Made by a program: the position numbers and the translations under genes
From: Umbilicaria muhlenbergii
Lineage: Eukaryota; Ascomycota; Lecanoromycetes; Umbilicariales; Umbilicariaceae
Length of the DNA: 64,000 nt
Reading direction: 5' to 3'
Assembly (NCBI GenBank): GCA_000611775.1
Contig: KK106982.1
Coordinates: forward strand, 3,741,858 to 3,805,857
Shown: in pieces, positions 53,641 through 64,000 of the stretch
Position numbering within the stretch: position 1 is the stretch's first letter
How the letters are laid out: every line of letters starts with the position of its first letter
Notes under the pieces: model-generated
Told to the model about the DNA's origin: nothing
Seen by the model: the letters and a program-made list of their open reading frames with translations, nothing else
Database searches by the model: none

Positions 53641-54393
53641 ATGGCTTCACCGACTCCACCTGCATTGCCTGCTTCTCCATCATTGCTCTCTTTCCCTAAA
53701 GAAGTCCTACAGAAGATTTACGAATACGTGCTCACCGTTAACGTCGAGGACTCGAAACCCTATGTTGTGATCAAACATGATAGCTGCGAAACCTGCTCTA
53801 GCAGGATCTTGGGTTGCACTAGCACCACCCACTCGTGCTTAGAACTTCTTTGCTGCTGTCGCCAAATCCTCTTCGACGCGTTCCATATCTTCTACAGAAA
53901 TAACACGCTGGAGTTTTCAAGCGCTTACGAAATGAGCCAATTTGGCTATGCGATCAGTGCGGCCAAGAGGAATGAGATTACATCCGTGCGTTGTGCTTTC
54001 GACCTGGCCGCCCCATCCTCAGACCAAGTGAGATGGTACTTGCAGAAGTGTATCAGTCTCGAGAAATTGCGGTTTGATGTACTGGCACAACAACACGGGA
54101 AGGTCTTCCGTACCTTTCGAGGACTGAAGGAGGTTGAGATGAACATCGAACCAGACCCGTATGGACCCGTACGCCCCGACGCCGCGAAGATAGCATATTG
54201 GAAAGAACTTCTCACCAGGCCTCGACTTCAAGTTCCTCTGCCGGAATGCCTAGATTTATTCGCCGGCATGAAGAGGAAGAACATCGCCAAGCCTGAGGAG
54301 CTCTATCGGAATCCAGAACGACCACCGATGAGTGAGGTTTGCTTGCTGGAGAGTTCTGCATCAGCTGCGCTTGGAGATGTGGCAACTAGCTAG
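53641..54393 (+). CDS. DUF7730-like protein (F-box-related fold) of unknown function
   Basis: Single exon, 250 residues. The opening 'LLSFPKEVLQKIYEYVLTVN' is the 'LP.E.R..IYEY.L' motif that begins DUF7730 proteins, a large family in Dothideomycetes and other Pezizomycotina. It is followed by 'LELLCCCRQILFDAFHIFYR' (matching 'LL..CRQIY.EA..I.Y..N') and 'NNTLEFSSAYEMSQFGYAIS'. Cys-rich 'SCETCSSRILGCTSTTHSC' may be a structural metal or disulfide site. No enzyme motif exists. Function is unknown; some such proteins have been discussed as F-box-like adaptors. A related gene in the same orientation follows 500 bases downstream. Confidence 0.65.
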   Translation: MASPTPPALPASPSLLSFPKEVLQKIYEYVLTVNVEDSKPYVVIKHDSCETCSSRILGCTSTTHSCLELLCCCRQILFDAFHIFYRNNTLEFSSAYEMSQFGYAISAAKRNEITSVRCAFDLAAPSSDQVRWYLQKCISLEKLRFDVLAQQHGKVFRTFRGLKEVEMNIEPDPYGPVRPDAAKIAYWKELLTRPRLQVPLPECLDLFAGMKRKNIAKPEELYRNPERPPMSEVCLLESSASAALGDVATS

Positions 54394-54917
54394 GAAGCTT
54401 GAGAGTTGCGGGTGACCTAGAGCCGTGTAGATAGCTGCAGTCGAAGGAGACGACTATAGTCATGTCAACTTGGTCGAAACAAATTCAAGGTATTTCTGTA
54501 ATATCTTGGAATCCGCCCGTCCACTTGAAATTTACAATGGTCTCGGCAGATTCAGGTCCTGTGCGATTTGATTGACAAGATTCGTGGCGGACAGTTGTCT
54601 CTACTTGGGGCTCTTTTGCCCAGATTAGCCGCTTCAGGGACTATGAGACAGGAAGCTATACAAGTATTGTTTCTTTTGGCGGTTCTTCACTTAGTAAAGT
54701 CTGGACATTCCTCAGATGGCTTATCGTTTCAATGTTTCATTGCCTTAATGATACTTGACGGAAAAAAGCCGAGAGAACAATTCTAAGCGGAAACAACCTG
54801 AAATTTGTTTCACTTCTTTCACGGCTCTGAACACTTCGCAACACAACACGCCCACGAACCAACCTAAACAGAGTAGTGCGATTCGACCATGCCAGCTGAA
54901 GGAGCACCGCAAGGACC
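54394..54917. other. Intergenic between the two DUF7730-like genes
   Basis: No gene is supported. A small plus-strand frame at 54568-54786 is hydrophobic but lacks any recognisable pattern. Confidence 0.45.
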
Positions 54918-55733
54918 ATGGGTAAGCACATTATCCAGTAGATGTCTTCACTGCAGAGTGCTGCCTCAAGTTCTAGTTGACAAAGCTGACGGAAGTAAAC
55001 AGGGAAACGTAAGAGGGATCAAGGCAAAGCTTTGGAACACCGTAGCCTGTTAAAGGGAGCTTCTCCAGCCCCGAGTTCTACAGCCCAGGCAGAGCGGAGC
55101 CTCTCAAAGTTACTCAGTCTTTCCCCGGGGATACGCAACCACATTTACGAGCTCATTCTTTGCAACGACACTTCAGCTACTGAGCCCTTTGACTCTGTTT
55201 TCAACGTTAGTCCTCTTCTAATGAAGCCATGCAATCGCCTCTCAATCCTGAGCGCCTGTCGACAGACCTATCTCGAATCGTTCCAACTATTCTACCACAA
55301 AACCTGTCTCAGCTTTTCTGACACGAAACATCTCCTGGGGTTTCTCCGCAACATCGGATATGCACGTCGCCAAGAGATTACATCGATCATGCTCAGGTGG
55401 CCAGAATGGGACCCCAATCCGTACCGTGCCTTCAGATTGCTTCAGATTTGTCAGGAGCTGAAAAACCTGTGCGTTGAGATCCCCTTGGAGCAAGCGCCCG
55501 GTTTTGCCACACTCCGCCAAGTCAGGGGCCTCGAATGCGTGAAAATACGCCACTCCCAGCAACGGCAAGGTGATGACGAAGAACACATTCTACCCTATCT
55601 CAACTACCACCGCTACCTTGGTCGTTCCGAAAAGATGCGGGCTGTGAGGGACGACTGCAGATGCCCGGACGCGATGGGATCTGAAAGCCGCCATGTGTGG
55701 TCCTCGGCTCGAGAAGCGAAAGCTCAAAGCTGA
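54918..55733 (+). CDS. DUF7730-like protein, start uncertain
   Basis: The core encodes 'SLSPGIRNHIYELILCNDTS' and 'LSILSACRQTYLESFQLFYH', followed by 'KTCLSFSDTKHLLGFLRNIG' and 'RRQEITSIMLRWPEWDPNPY'. This is the same motif order as the gene at 53641, so the two are distant tandem relatives. The 244-residue model uses an exon of only four bases (54918-54921, ATGG in an ideal 'gaccATGG' context), an 81-nt intron and exon 55003-55733. The upstream ATG at 54889 leads to a frame that stops soon after splicing. If the four-base exon is wrong, the true start lies elsewhere or the gene begins at a later Met. Function is unknown. Confidence 0.5.
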
Positions 55734-56529
55734 CGCTACGGACCTCTTTCAAGAAGATCGATTGAAGCTAGGCCAAAACGATGGGACGAAGCTTGCAGAG
55801 AGACGAATGTTAAACCCGCGAAAGGCGTAAATGGGGTAGGCATGAGTGGTATTTGGCAACGGGCAGAGGTGGGTTTGAGTGTGCCAGAGAGTTGGAGTTC
55901 TGCTTGGAGCTATCCTAGAGCTGTCATAGAGATACATTTAAACTCGACGACGCTAGTGGAAGGAGATTGGAGTTATGTGTTGCTTGCCGTCCTCAGTTTG
56001 TGGGATAAGTACCTGGAGCTGGACCTTGAGGAAATAGAGGATCCTTGTGCTCAAAGAAACTGATGCAGACATGAGTTTTTCATCCTCGCCTAGTAAAGAG
56101 ATGTGGGTCGAAGCTATCTGAGACCGACTAGGAGCAGTGATTTGCACAAACGGTTGAGAAGATACCTGTAAAGTGTGAGAAACTCGCTGTCAGATTTTAC
56201 TTCATTACTCGCCGTTGGCCGTCTTCTAAACGGGACATCCGTTTTAGGCACCACTCTTTGCAGCACAGCAAGTCGGACAAGAAAACTGAACGACAACAGC
56301 AGAGATTCCCATTGAAGTATGAGACCTCTATGAGAAACACCTAGACACGGTAACAATGACACGCTAGGCCTTCGGCGATATAGCCACACCATAAATACCC
56401 ATTATAGATCATGATCTCATATACCTCATAACCCATCTGTCCCATCACCGCCTACAAACACGTTATCGAAACAGCTCGCTCATATCTAACTTCAACACCG
56501 CACCAGTCTCCCCTCACCAGCCCAATCCC
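55734..56529. other. Convergent intergenic region
   Basis: About 800 bases between the second DUF7730-like gene (+) and the Mil1-like gene (-). I see no gene and no repeat. Confidence 0.45.
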
Positions 56530-58776
56530 TCAAGCCTTACTAATATGCAACTGCTCAAAAGTCCTCTGCATCAAACTCTTCTGCGTCTTCTCCTTAACCT
56601 CCTTCTGCATCTCATCCGCCTCCTTCTCCGCATCCTTCTCCCCCCCTTCTTCTCCCTTCCCCTTATTCCTCAAAAGCAACATATCCTTCCTCTTCTGTTC
56701 CTCCTCCTCCATCACGCTCATCGCCTCCTCCTCCTTGGCCACCTCCTCCATCTCCACATCCTCGAATCCAATCTTCTTCAATATACTCCCGACAAGATAC
56801 CGATACCGCAAGTGCCCGCTCACCGTCTCACTGACATCGACATTCTCGACGCTGGGCAGCCCCTCGATCTTCTGCAGCCCCGCGACGCCGTACTGGATGC
56901 TGCTGGTGCGGTACAGGAAGCCGAGCACGTAGTCGTTTTCCGAGTAGACATTGACGAGGCGGCCAGACACAACACTCCGCAAAACGCGCCAATCGCTAGT
57001 GGTGCTAGGGGTAGGGGCACCGATAAGCACGACGCTCTCGACGAGGCCGAACGCTCTTCTCTTCGACAGGCTCATGAGACAGGAATAGATGACGCGGGCA
57101 CCGAGCGAGTAGCCAATTAGAGTGACGGGCCGTTCGCCCTGGGCTTTATTAATGAGGGCATCAGCGAGCACCTCGCCCGCTTTCTCGGACCGGCTCTTCG
57201 CCACGCTGAAAGGGTTGTCGACAACGCGCGACACTTGCAGCAAGCCAAGCGGCCACATGGCACTCATCATTTCGGCGAAGATAGTCCGCTGGATGATTTC
57301 CTTCTTGGCGTAACCCCACGCGGCGCTGGATACCATGGCCGTCATGCTATTCCCGAGATTCATGAGCGCTTCAAGTTCGTATCGTAGCGCGAACACTTCG
57401 GACCCCTTGCCCACGACCCGCCAGGGCGTCACCACCTCCTCTTTCTCCGTCAGCCAGCCCGAAATGCCGATTGTGACCCTGAGCCGGCGCTGTCCACTCT
57501 CACTCGCGGCCTCCTTCTCGTTACCGTCGAAGTTCTTGCGGCTGCCTCGGACGGGTAGGAAGGCGAAATCCTCCACCTCCCGCGCGTAGTTGTCCATCAT
57601 CTGTCCCGTCATGCGCCCGCCGTATGCCCCGAATAAGCCTCCGACTATCACTGTACTCCCGGCTACGCTTCCTAGATACCCCGCGGCGGCTGTAGCGCCG
57701 AGACCCAACCCACCCATCACGCTGCCCACGCCCGCCGCCACAAGTGGTGCCGCGAGCCCGCCTGTGACGCCGATGATGGCCGCACCAGCTACGGATGCGA
57801 GCCCGACTTTCCACTTGCGGCTAGACTCGTTCTCTTTGGCCTTCTTCGCCGTTTCGTCTTCGGCGGACATCTGTTTCGCGGCTTCGAGGAGGCCCTTTGC
57901 GACTCTTTCTTCGTCTTGGGTGAGCACGTCGAGGCCGAGATGGAGGCTGGATGTTAGGTAGAGGAGGAGGATTCGCGAGGGCGCAATGTAGTGTTCGAGC
58001 GAGAGGAGAAGGAGCAGCATCGAGTGCAGGATGAGGATGCGTTTTTCTTCTTCGAGGGAGGAGAGGGGCGTGGAGATGGGGGGGTAGAGTTCCTTGAGGG
58101 CGGAGGAGCTCCATTCGTTGGACGTGGAGGCGCCTTCGGGGTTTATTTTCTTGTCGCTGGGAGTGTGGGTCGACGAAGGATCTGTCGCTTCCATCATTTG
58201 TGATGAGGCGGTTTCTTTGGAGTTGACGACTTCGCCCACCCGCTGGATGACACCTTCCCGCCAGTCGTCGAAGAATTTGAGGGCTGCGGCGTGGAGTTCG
58301 CGCATTTTTGGTTCGGAGAGCTCTTTCTCGCGCTGCTCTCTCAGTTTGCGCTCGCGGTCGTAGGCCTCGACGTCGACTGTGCCGGGGTCGATGTTGGGGT
58401 TGTTGATCTTGTCGTCTTCGGAGGTGAGCTCGTCGAGTAGATCCGTGGAGAGGGTTGCGCTGGGGTCGAAATTGGATTCGATGGTTTTGCGCATCGAGGC
58501 TGTGGCGCTGGCAATGAGCAGGGTGAGCTCTGCTCTGTCGTGGGCGTCGAGAATGGTGGTGAGGGATTGGTCTTCTTCGCCATGATGTTTTTCTTCTGCG
58601 GGCTTCTCCTCGTGGGAAGCCCAAGGTACGTGCTTGAACATCACGGCTGGCTTTTGATAATCGAGTTTCGGAGTTGGGGTGGTGGAGAGTTTTTGGGTCT
58701 TCGAGAAACGTGGTGCCCCCCTCTTTGGATAAACAGGCTCACAGATAAAACGGCATGACGTCGTTGGACGGCACAT
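56530..58776 (-). CDS. DUF726 (TMCO4/Mil1) family membrane protein with alpha/beta-hydrolase motif
   Basis: 748 residues, single exon. The family in yeast (Mil1, YFL034W) binds the AP-1 adaptor, and the animal member is TMCO4. A Gly/Ala/Val-rich hydrophobic block at about residues 322-392 ('ASVAGAAIIGVTGGLAAPLV' and following) is predicted to span or insert in membranes. The C-terminal domain has 'ISGWLTEKEEVVTPW', 'VTLIGYSLGARVIYSCLMSL' with a GxSxG nucleophile Ser near residue 556, 'VESVVLIGAPTP', 'VYSENDYVLGFLYRT' with a likely acid, and 'VSGHLRYRY' with a likely catalytic His. An active lipase or esterase triad is therefore plausible (inference). Residues 1-45 before 'MFKHVPWASHEEKP' are poorly conserved-looking, so the start may be at 58641. 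The tail is Glu/Lys-rich. Confidence 0.82.
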   Translation of the reverse strand: MCRPTTSCRFICEPVYPKRGAPRFSKTQKLSTTPTPKLDYQKPAVMFKHVPWASHEEKPAEEKHHGEEDQSLTTILDAHDRAELTLLIASATASMRKTIESNFDPSATLSTDLLDELTSEDDKINNPNIDPGTVDVEAYDRERKLREQREKELSEPKMRELHAAALKFFDDWREGVIQRVGEVVNSKETASSQMMEATDPSSTHTPSDKKINPEGASTSNEWSSSALKELYPPISTPLSSLEEEKRILILHSMLLLLLSLEHYIAPSRILLLYLTSSLHLGLDVLTQDEERVAKGLLEAAKQMSAEDETAKKAKENESSRKWKVGLASVAGAAIIGVTGGLAAPLVAAGVGSVMGGLGLGATAAAGYLGSVAGSTVIVGGLFGAYGGRMTGQMMDNYAREVEDFAFLPVRGSRKNFDGNEKEAASESGQRRLRVTIGISGWLTEKEEVVTPWRVVGKGSEVFALRYELEALMNLGNSMTAMVSSAAWGYAKKEIIQRTIFAEMMSAMWPLGLLQVSRVVDNPFSVAKSRSEKAGEVLADALINKAQGERPVTLIGYSLGARVIYSCLMSLSKRRAFGLVESVVLIGAPTPSTTSDWRVLRSVVSGRLVNVYSENDYVLGFLYRTSSIQYGVAGLQKIEGLPSVENVDVSETVSGHLRYRYLVGSILKKIGFEDVEMEEVAKEEEAMSVMEEEEQKRKDMLLLRNKGKGEEGGEKDAEKEADEMQKEVKEKTQKSLMQRTFEQLHISKA

Positions 58777-59268
58777 GTATTAAACATCAATCTCTAACGC
58801 TAACGTGCGACAAGTTCACGATATCTACCCTTCGAGCTTCTGGCATGATGACTGCCCTGAATAGAAATCTAAGGGCTGTGGCTACTCACGGAGTAGTGTA
58901 ACGCCGTCCGAAAGAGCGGGACACAGCCGACGACTTATACGTGGCTCTGCTGAGGGTTTTCAAGACCTTGATGATCCATCTTGATTTTGCTACAGAGTAG
59001 TCCATTGTATTCCAAACACCAGATACGTTGGTTGTTTCTGCATTTTCATGTCAAAAAGCCCAACATAAATACGCCTGCAATTGTTGTGGATGCCCTAGTT
59101 TTTCTCACGGAAATCTGCTTCCACCTGTGTCCCTCGCCGGTCTCAACCTGGTTTGAAAGTCATTTGAATGTTCCCTTAAGTAGCTGTCCAGTTCATTCCA
59201 ACATTTACTCATTCAATTAGCTGTCTACTTTGTTTCACCATCGCATTCTTGGTCTACCACAAAGCACC
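58777..59268. promoter_or_regulatory. Divergent intergenic region upstream of the Mil1-like and dehydrogenase genes
   Basis: No gene is evident. A polypyrimidine, C/A-rich leader ('ccaccatcgcattcttgg...') precedes the dehydrogenase ATG, which has good context (gcaccATGG). Confidence 0.45.
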
Positions 59269-60192
59269 ATGGCCTCCCCCCCCACCCCTCCCGTCGCTCT
59301 AGTCACAGGCGCCGCCTCCGGCATTGGCCTAGCCCTAACCAAACACCTCATCTCGAAAGGCTACAAAGTAATCATGGCAGACCTCAACCCCGCCGGCGCC
59401 GCCATCGCCTCTTCCCTCCGCGGCTCCCCCATATTCATCCACACAGACGTCTCCTCCTGGTCCTCCCAAGCCGCCCTCTTCGCCCATGCCTACTCCCTAA
59501 CCGGCAGCATCGACTTCTTCGCCGCCAACGCCGGCATCGCCGACCGAGAAGATGTGTTCGAGCGCTTCGCCGTAGACGAGGAGCCGGCAAAACCGGACCT
59601 GACGGCGCTGGATGTGGATCTCGTGAGCGTGTTTTACGGCTTGAAGCTTTTCGTGCATTATGCTCGAAAGGCGACGAGTGATGGGAGAGAGTGCACGAGG
59701 AAGATGGTCATTACGGCGAGTATGGCGGGGATATATCCGTTCGAGACTCTGCCGCAGTATTGTGCCGCGAAGCATGGGGTTAGTCCGACTACCTCCCATC
59801 GCCCTCTTCAGTCACGGTGGTGTCTAAAATCCCCTTAGCTTGTTGGGCTCACCCGCTCCACGGGCCCTAAATTCGCCAGAGAAGATCGCATAATTATTAA
59901 CGCCGTTATGCCCGCCTTCGTCGCTACGGGGCTTGCACCCGCTGCCATGGTCAAGATGATAGAAGAGCAGGGTCACTTGACGCCGATGAGTAGTATGTTG
60001 AGAGCTTATGATACGTTCCTTGAAGACGATAGTCTGTCTGGGGAATCTCTTGAGGTGACGCTGGATGAGTTGCATTTCCGAAATCCGGTTGAGTATCCGA
60101 ACGCGAGTCAGAGGTGGTTGGGGGATGATGAGGGTGGCATCTGGAAGGCGGCTTATGATGCAAAGAGGGCTATGAGCGGGAAGGGCGAATGA
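59269..60192 (+). CDS. Short-chain dehydrogenase/reductase
   Basis: NAD(P)(H)-dependent oxidoreductase of the classical SDR type, 287 residues. The cofactor loop 'TGAASGIG' is at residues 13-20, an acidic 'MADLNPAG' follows beta-2 (suggesting NAD(H) preference), and the structural 'AANAGIA' is present. The catalytic set is Ser151 ('ITASMAGIY'), Tyr164 and Lys168 in 'YCAAKHG'. After the active site comes 'LVGLTRSTGPKFA' and 'VMPAFVATGLAP', as in 15-hydroxyprostaglandin dehydrogenase-like SDRs. The exons are 59269-59778 and 59839-60192; the 60-nt intron lies directly after the YxxxK motif, in phase 0. The substrate is unknown and the neighbours give no pathway hint. Confidence 0.88.
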
Positions 60193-60460
60193 GCGGTTTG
60201 TGTGTAGCGGGTACTCTCAGAAGACTAGGGTACGTATACTGAAGGAAGTAGGCAATGCATTGGGGTCCGCATTCCAGGTCAATAATAGCCCCGTGGCAAC
60301 CGCTGTTGTACAGTGTAGCCGGCGTAAATGCTCGATGGTACGGAGCTCACTATGTTCTACAAGCATTAAAACGAACCTCTGCCACTCTATACACGCCGAA
60401 AACAGCACGGCAAGGAAATCCGCAAAGCCACGCTATACAGATGATGGGCTCTCACATTCG

Positions 60461-62464
60461 CTACGCATCGATCAGGTTATCTGCCTCATGCCCTTGTTGG
60501 CCTTGCTGGCCTTGCTGCCCATCCAACGGGGCCTCTCCATCCGGCTGCCTCTCACTGTCTCTAGTGTCCTTGTTCCCGCCTCTCCCCTTGCCCTTACCTG
60601 ATCGCTGATAGAACTCATCGAGAATTTTCTTTGGGATACGGTTGAGAAGTTCTTTGGGGTAGATCCTCAGCAGACCCCATGCGAGATCAATAGATTCATA
60701 GATAGTGCGAGATTCGTACGCAGATTGTGTGATGAATGTTTTTTCGAATTTCTCCAGGAATTCGAGTGAAAGCTTGTCCTCTGACGACAAAGCCTCCTCT
60801 CCGACGACGGCTTTCATGGATGCTAGAGGGCATTAGTAGAGCCTTCATTCATACGTCTTTCTGGAAGACTTACCGGCATCTCGCCCAATAGCGTACTTTG
60901 CGTACAGTTGATTCGAGACATCGCCGTGGTCTTTCCTCGTGTGACCCTCGCCAATGGCAGACTTCATGAGACGAGACAAAGACGGTAGAACGTTGATCGG
61001 CGGGTAGATACCCTTGTTGTGCAATTGACGGTCAATAAAGATCTGTCCTTCTGTAATGTAACCTGTCAAGTCAGGGATGGGGTGGGTGATGTCTGTAGAT
61101 AAGGTCAGTGCCAGTAATGGGGATTGAGCCGGTTCACGAACCATCGTTGGGCATAGTCAAAATAGGAATCTGGGTGATGGAGCCGTTGCGGCCCTCCACA
61201 CGTCCAGCACGCTCGTAGATGGTTGACAAATCCGTGTACATATAACCTGGGTACCCACGACGACCTGGGACTTCTTCTCTAGCCGCTGACACCTCACGCA
61301 GGGCATCGCAGTACGCCGTTAGATCTGTTAGAATGACCAGAACGTGCTTCTCAAGTTGGTACGCATAGTATTCCGCTGTTGTCAATGCCAGTCGAGGAGT
61401 GATGATACGTTCGATCCTGGTAACAATCAGTACTATCGACGGATCGCAGCCGCTGTCACTTACGTAGGGTCGTTTGCCAAGTTCAGGAACAGCGTCACCC
61501 TTTCCATGCTGCCGTTCTCCTCAAAATCTCGAGTGAAGAAGCGACTCGTCTCCATGTTGACACCCATAGCTGCGAACACGATTGAGAAGTTCTCTTCATG
61601 TCCATCGTGCACATCCTTTGTTGGCTTGTTGACCAAGCCCGCTTGTCGACAAATCTGAGCAGCAATCTCATTATGTGGTAGACCTGCAGCGGAAAAGATC
61701 GGAATCTTTTGTCCACGAGCAATGGAGTTCATTGTGTCAATAGCAGAGATTCCTGTAGCAATCATCTCTTCTGGATAGACCTGGGCAAATGTTAGCACCG
61801 AGTCCAAGCCTGATCATAGACTTCATGCCACGAACTCTTGAGTAGGGATTGATTGGACTGCCATTGATGTCGAGATAATCTTCCGCCAGGACCTTGGGTC
61901 CTTTGTCGATAGCCCTGCCTGATCCATCAAAGACACGACCCAGCATGTCCTCTGATACACCAAGCTTCAAACTATGGCCGGTGAACTCGACTTTGGTCTG
62001 TCAACTGTTAACTCAATGTATGCAACCAAAGAATCACTTGTGTATATACCTTCTTGACATCGATACCCGACGTTCCCTCGAATACCTATCTTCCATTAGA
62101 GGCATGGTACAGTAGCGTGCGCAATCGGGCCGGGCATACCTGGACGACGGCTCGGTTTCCTGTTGAGTTCTCAACATCAGCATCTCCTATTTGTTTTTTG
62201 TCGTCTTGCTGTTCGTACCTCTTGCCTCCAGCACTTGCCCAGACCTTTCGGATCCATCTGGTAGTGTAAGGGACACAATCTCGTTATACCTAGGGAATTT
62301 GACCTTTGCATCGATTTTTTAGCTATCATATCCATTTGGAAGCAGCTGAGAGGTTAACGTACATTATCTAGAATCACCAAGGGTCCGTTGACTCCTCCAA
62401 TGGTGTTGTAACGTATCCTGGGATGGATAGTGGTCATGCGAGGGTCTTGTATCTCGGGCGCCAT
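60461..62464 (-). CDS. VMA2: V-type proton ATPase subunit B
   Basis: Subunit B of the V1 head of the vacuolar proton pump, binding non-catalytic nucleotide at the A-B interface. The 525-residue protein carries family signatures: '[19 protein letters not shown]', '[20 protein letters not shown]', '[20 protein letters not shown]', '[14 protein letters not shown]', '[20 protein letters not shown]' and '[20 protein letters not shown]'. The C-terminal tail contains a GQQ repeat. Nine minus-strand exons are 62363-62464, 62219-62303, 62141-62160 (20 nt), 62050-62085 (36 nt), 61836-61997, 61464-61780, 61142-61416, 60874-61092 and 60461-60822. Introns of 47-59 nt all fit phase. Of the conserved part, only the tail length is unusual. 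Confidence 0.95.
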
Positions 62465-64000
62465 GGTTGCAGAAGACGATTGACTGTTACAACCGAGCAG
62501 TGAGTACAGAAGCAAATCGGTGAGCTGGTATTAGGGCGAAGTAGAGACAAGGGCTGGATATTGTGGCACTGTCAAGCGGTTCTGAGTGTCATGCGGGAGC
62601 TTGTCAGTGACGATGCTTGGCATGATAGCTCTGGGCGACTAAGGTGACTTCACGATAACCTCCCCAATAAGCAAATACAGCCACAAAATAAAATCGGGGA
62701 GACTACGGAGTACAGTACGCCAATGTTACACGTTTGGGGCTGTGAAATCAGTTTCTATCTGAGATGACAGTTCACCACACTGTATTTGTCTGCGAAACCA
62801 TATCCTAAATGTCAATAGGCTAGATTGGACCTGTGCAAAAAGTCTGGTTTGGATAGTTCATTCAACATCCCTTGATATGTATATAACTATGGAAATATGT
62901 CTAAACAATGCACAGTCGTAGCTCTGTAACAGGACACCAAGAAAATATAATACGGAGGACAATCTCATCTGTTGCAGTAATATTTCCCCTCGATGTCAGT
63001 CATAACCTCCAGTCCGTTCCCGCCCAGAGACACCACGCAAAGTAACTTCAGGCGCCGTTCTGCATATGTATCCATGTTACCCAGACGAATATCGTAGCAG
63101 TGGAGCTCTCTTATGCCCAGAAGCCGCGAGTTATAAATGCGAGTATCTTTTGTTTCAAAAACCTATTTCCAAGGCTCATCAGCTTTGGAATTTAATAAGT
63201 AGAGGTCTAACAACTCGGCGGAAGGAAAGAGGCTAAGACATCCAAGGAAGTGCAACGCTCATCGTCCAGCGACTTAATAGGTTCATGCACTGGCTTGCGT
63301 GAAAACTGCGAACGTGGTATGTGTTTCATCATTGCCGACGAGGTCGAGGAAGTATGAAAATATGAGGGCGGCACTGACCTACACGTAAGGTGCTGGGGAG
63401 CCCGAACGGAGCACATCAAGCTCCCCAGCGGAGTCGTAGGCGGGCGAGACACATCACCTATATGCTTCATCACGGTCAGTCAAACACCCAAGTAGAAGTA
63501 ACAAGAGCGGAGACAGCATGTGTATGAGGTCAGACAAGGTATACTGGCAAGTAGCAGACGCCCGGCGAAGGGCATCCGAAAAGACTGGTCTCTTCAAGGT
63601 CGACTCAGCTGGGAAAAGAAGACTTTTATGTGGTTGTCATCTTTCCAGTGGTGCAGTGTAGAGAAGGAAACGGTGGCATGACTAACATTGACCCTTGATA
63701 CATAGCCAGGGATGCTGCAGGCCGATGACTAGATCAACGACTCTGCAAGATTTAATTGTGTGTGGGATGTGTGAGGAAAAAAGCTGTCGATGGAGGACGG
63801 AAGGTGACCAAGCAAATTGAAAGTTGGTGTGCTAAAATATCGGCTAGCTCCGATGTGTCATATGATTATGTCATGTGCTTCTGTCATGTGATCTGCCCAG
63901 CCATTTCGACCTTCACACTTCGAAATTTGGCTTCGGCCGTCTCGAAATCCCGCCGACCTGGTCTCACTGGGTTTAAGCCGCTGTCAGTTGGTCGTTAAGT
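62465..64000. other. Right-end region, nothing codable seen
   Basis: The first part is the VMA2 promoter. The remainder has short unconvincing frames on both strands and no repeat that I can detect. A gene beginning beyond 64000 is possible. Confidence 0.45.

Noticed and set aside
63207-63473. 88-codon minus-strand frame near the right end
   Set aside because: No recognisable content and no supporting splice structure.

Overview
The window is nuclear DNA from a filamentous ascomycete (Pezizomycotina). The evidence is short GT-AG introns of about 47-116 nt, genes packed on both strands, and proteins typical of these fungi (Prm1, Mus7/Mms22, Ime2-like kinase, Lys2-type aminoadipate reductase, DUF7730-like proteins). 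The DUF7730-like proteins and the small secreted proteins lean towards Dothideomycetes, but that is only an inference. The sequence is a draft: it has an 807-base run of N and one gene broken by three one-base frame changes.

Layout. 1-8200: the 3' part of an Ime2-like kinase, the exosome subunit RRP42, an F-box-like protein and a type II membrane protein. 8900-12700: a Lys2-like adenylation/carrier/reductase enzyme that lacks the usual N-terminal domain. 14100-16340: the cell-fusion protein Prm1. 16340-22900: a gene-poor accessory stretch with a decayed gene, a tandem pair of related small secreted proteins and a 14-bp tandem array. 23000-31000: a triple-KH RNA-binding protein diverging from a 1440-residue protein of unknown function. 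31400-47650: a dense housekeeping block holding kynurenine aminotransferase, Mgs1/WRNIP1, Ies2, Pex14, a frameshifted FRA10AC1 homologue, a small membrane protein and Mus7/Mms22. 48194-49000: sequence gap. 49660-62470: a mitochondrial-type AAA ATPase, two DUF7730-like genes, a Mil1/TMCO4-type lipase-fold protein, a short-chain dehydrogenase and V-ATPase subunit B. The last 1.5 kb shows nothing codable.

How genes may relate. Mgs1 (with a ubiquitin-binding zinc finger), Ies2 (INO80) and Mus7/Mms22 all serve replication-stress tolerance and lie within 14 kb, but they are not shown to be co-regulated. Several neighbours are divergent and share upstream regions. The strongest candidates for something new are the shortened Lys2-like enzyme, the tandem secreted pair with its neighbouring repeat array, and the large unknown protein with a 45-codon internal duplication. 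I found no CRISPR array, no tRNA or rRNA gene, no intact transposon and no complete secondary-metabolite cluster. All exon joins were derived by hand from splice signals and reading frame and have no transcript support.
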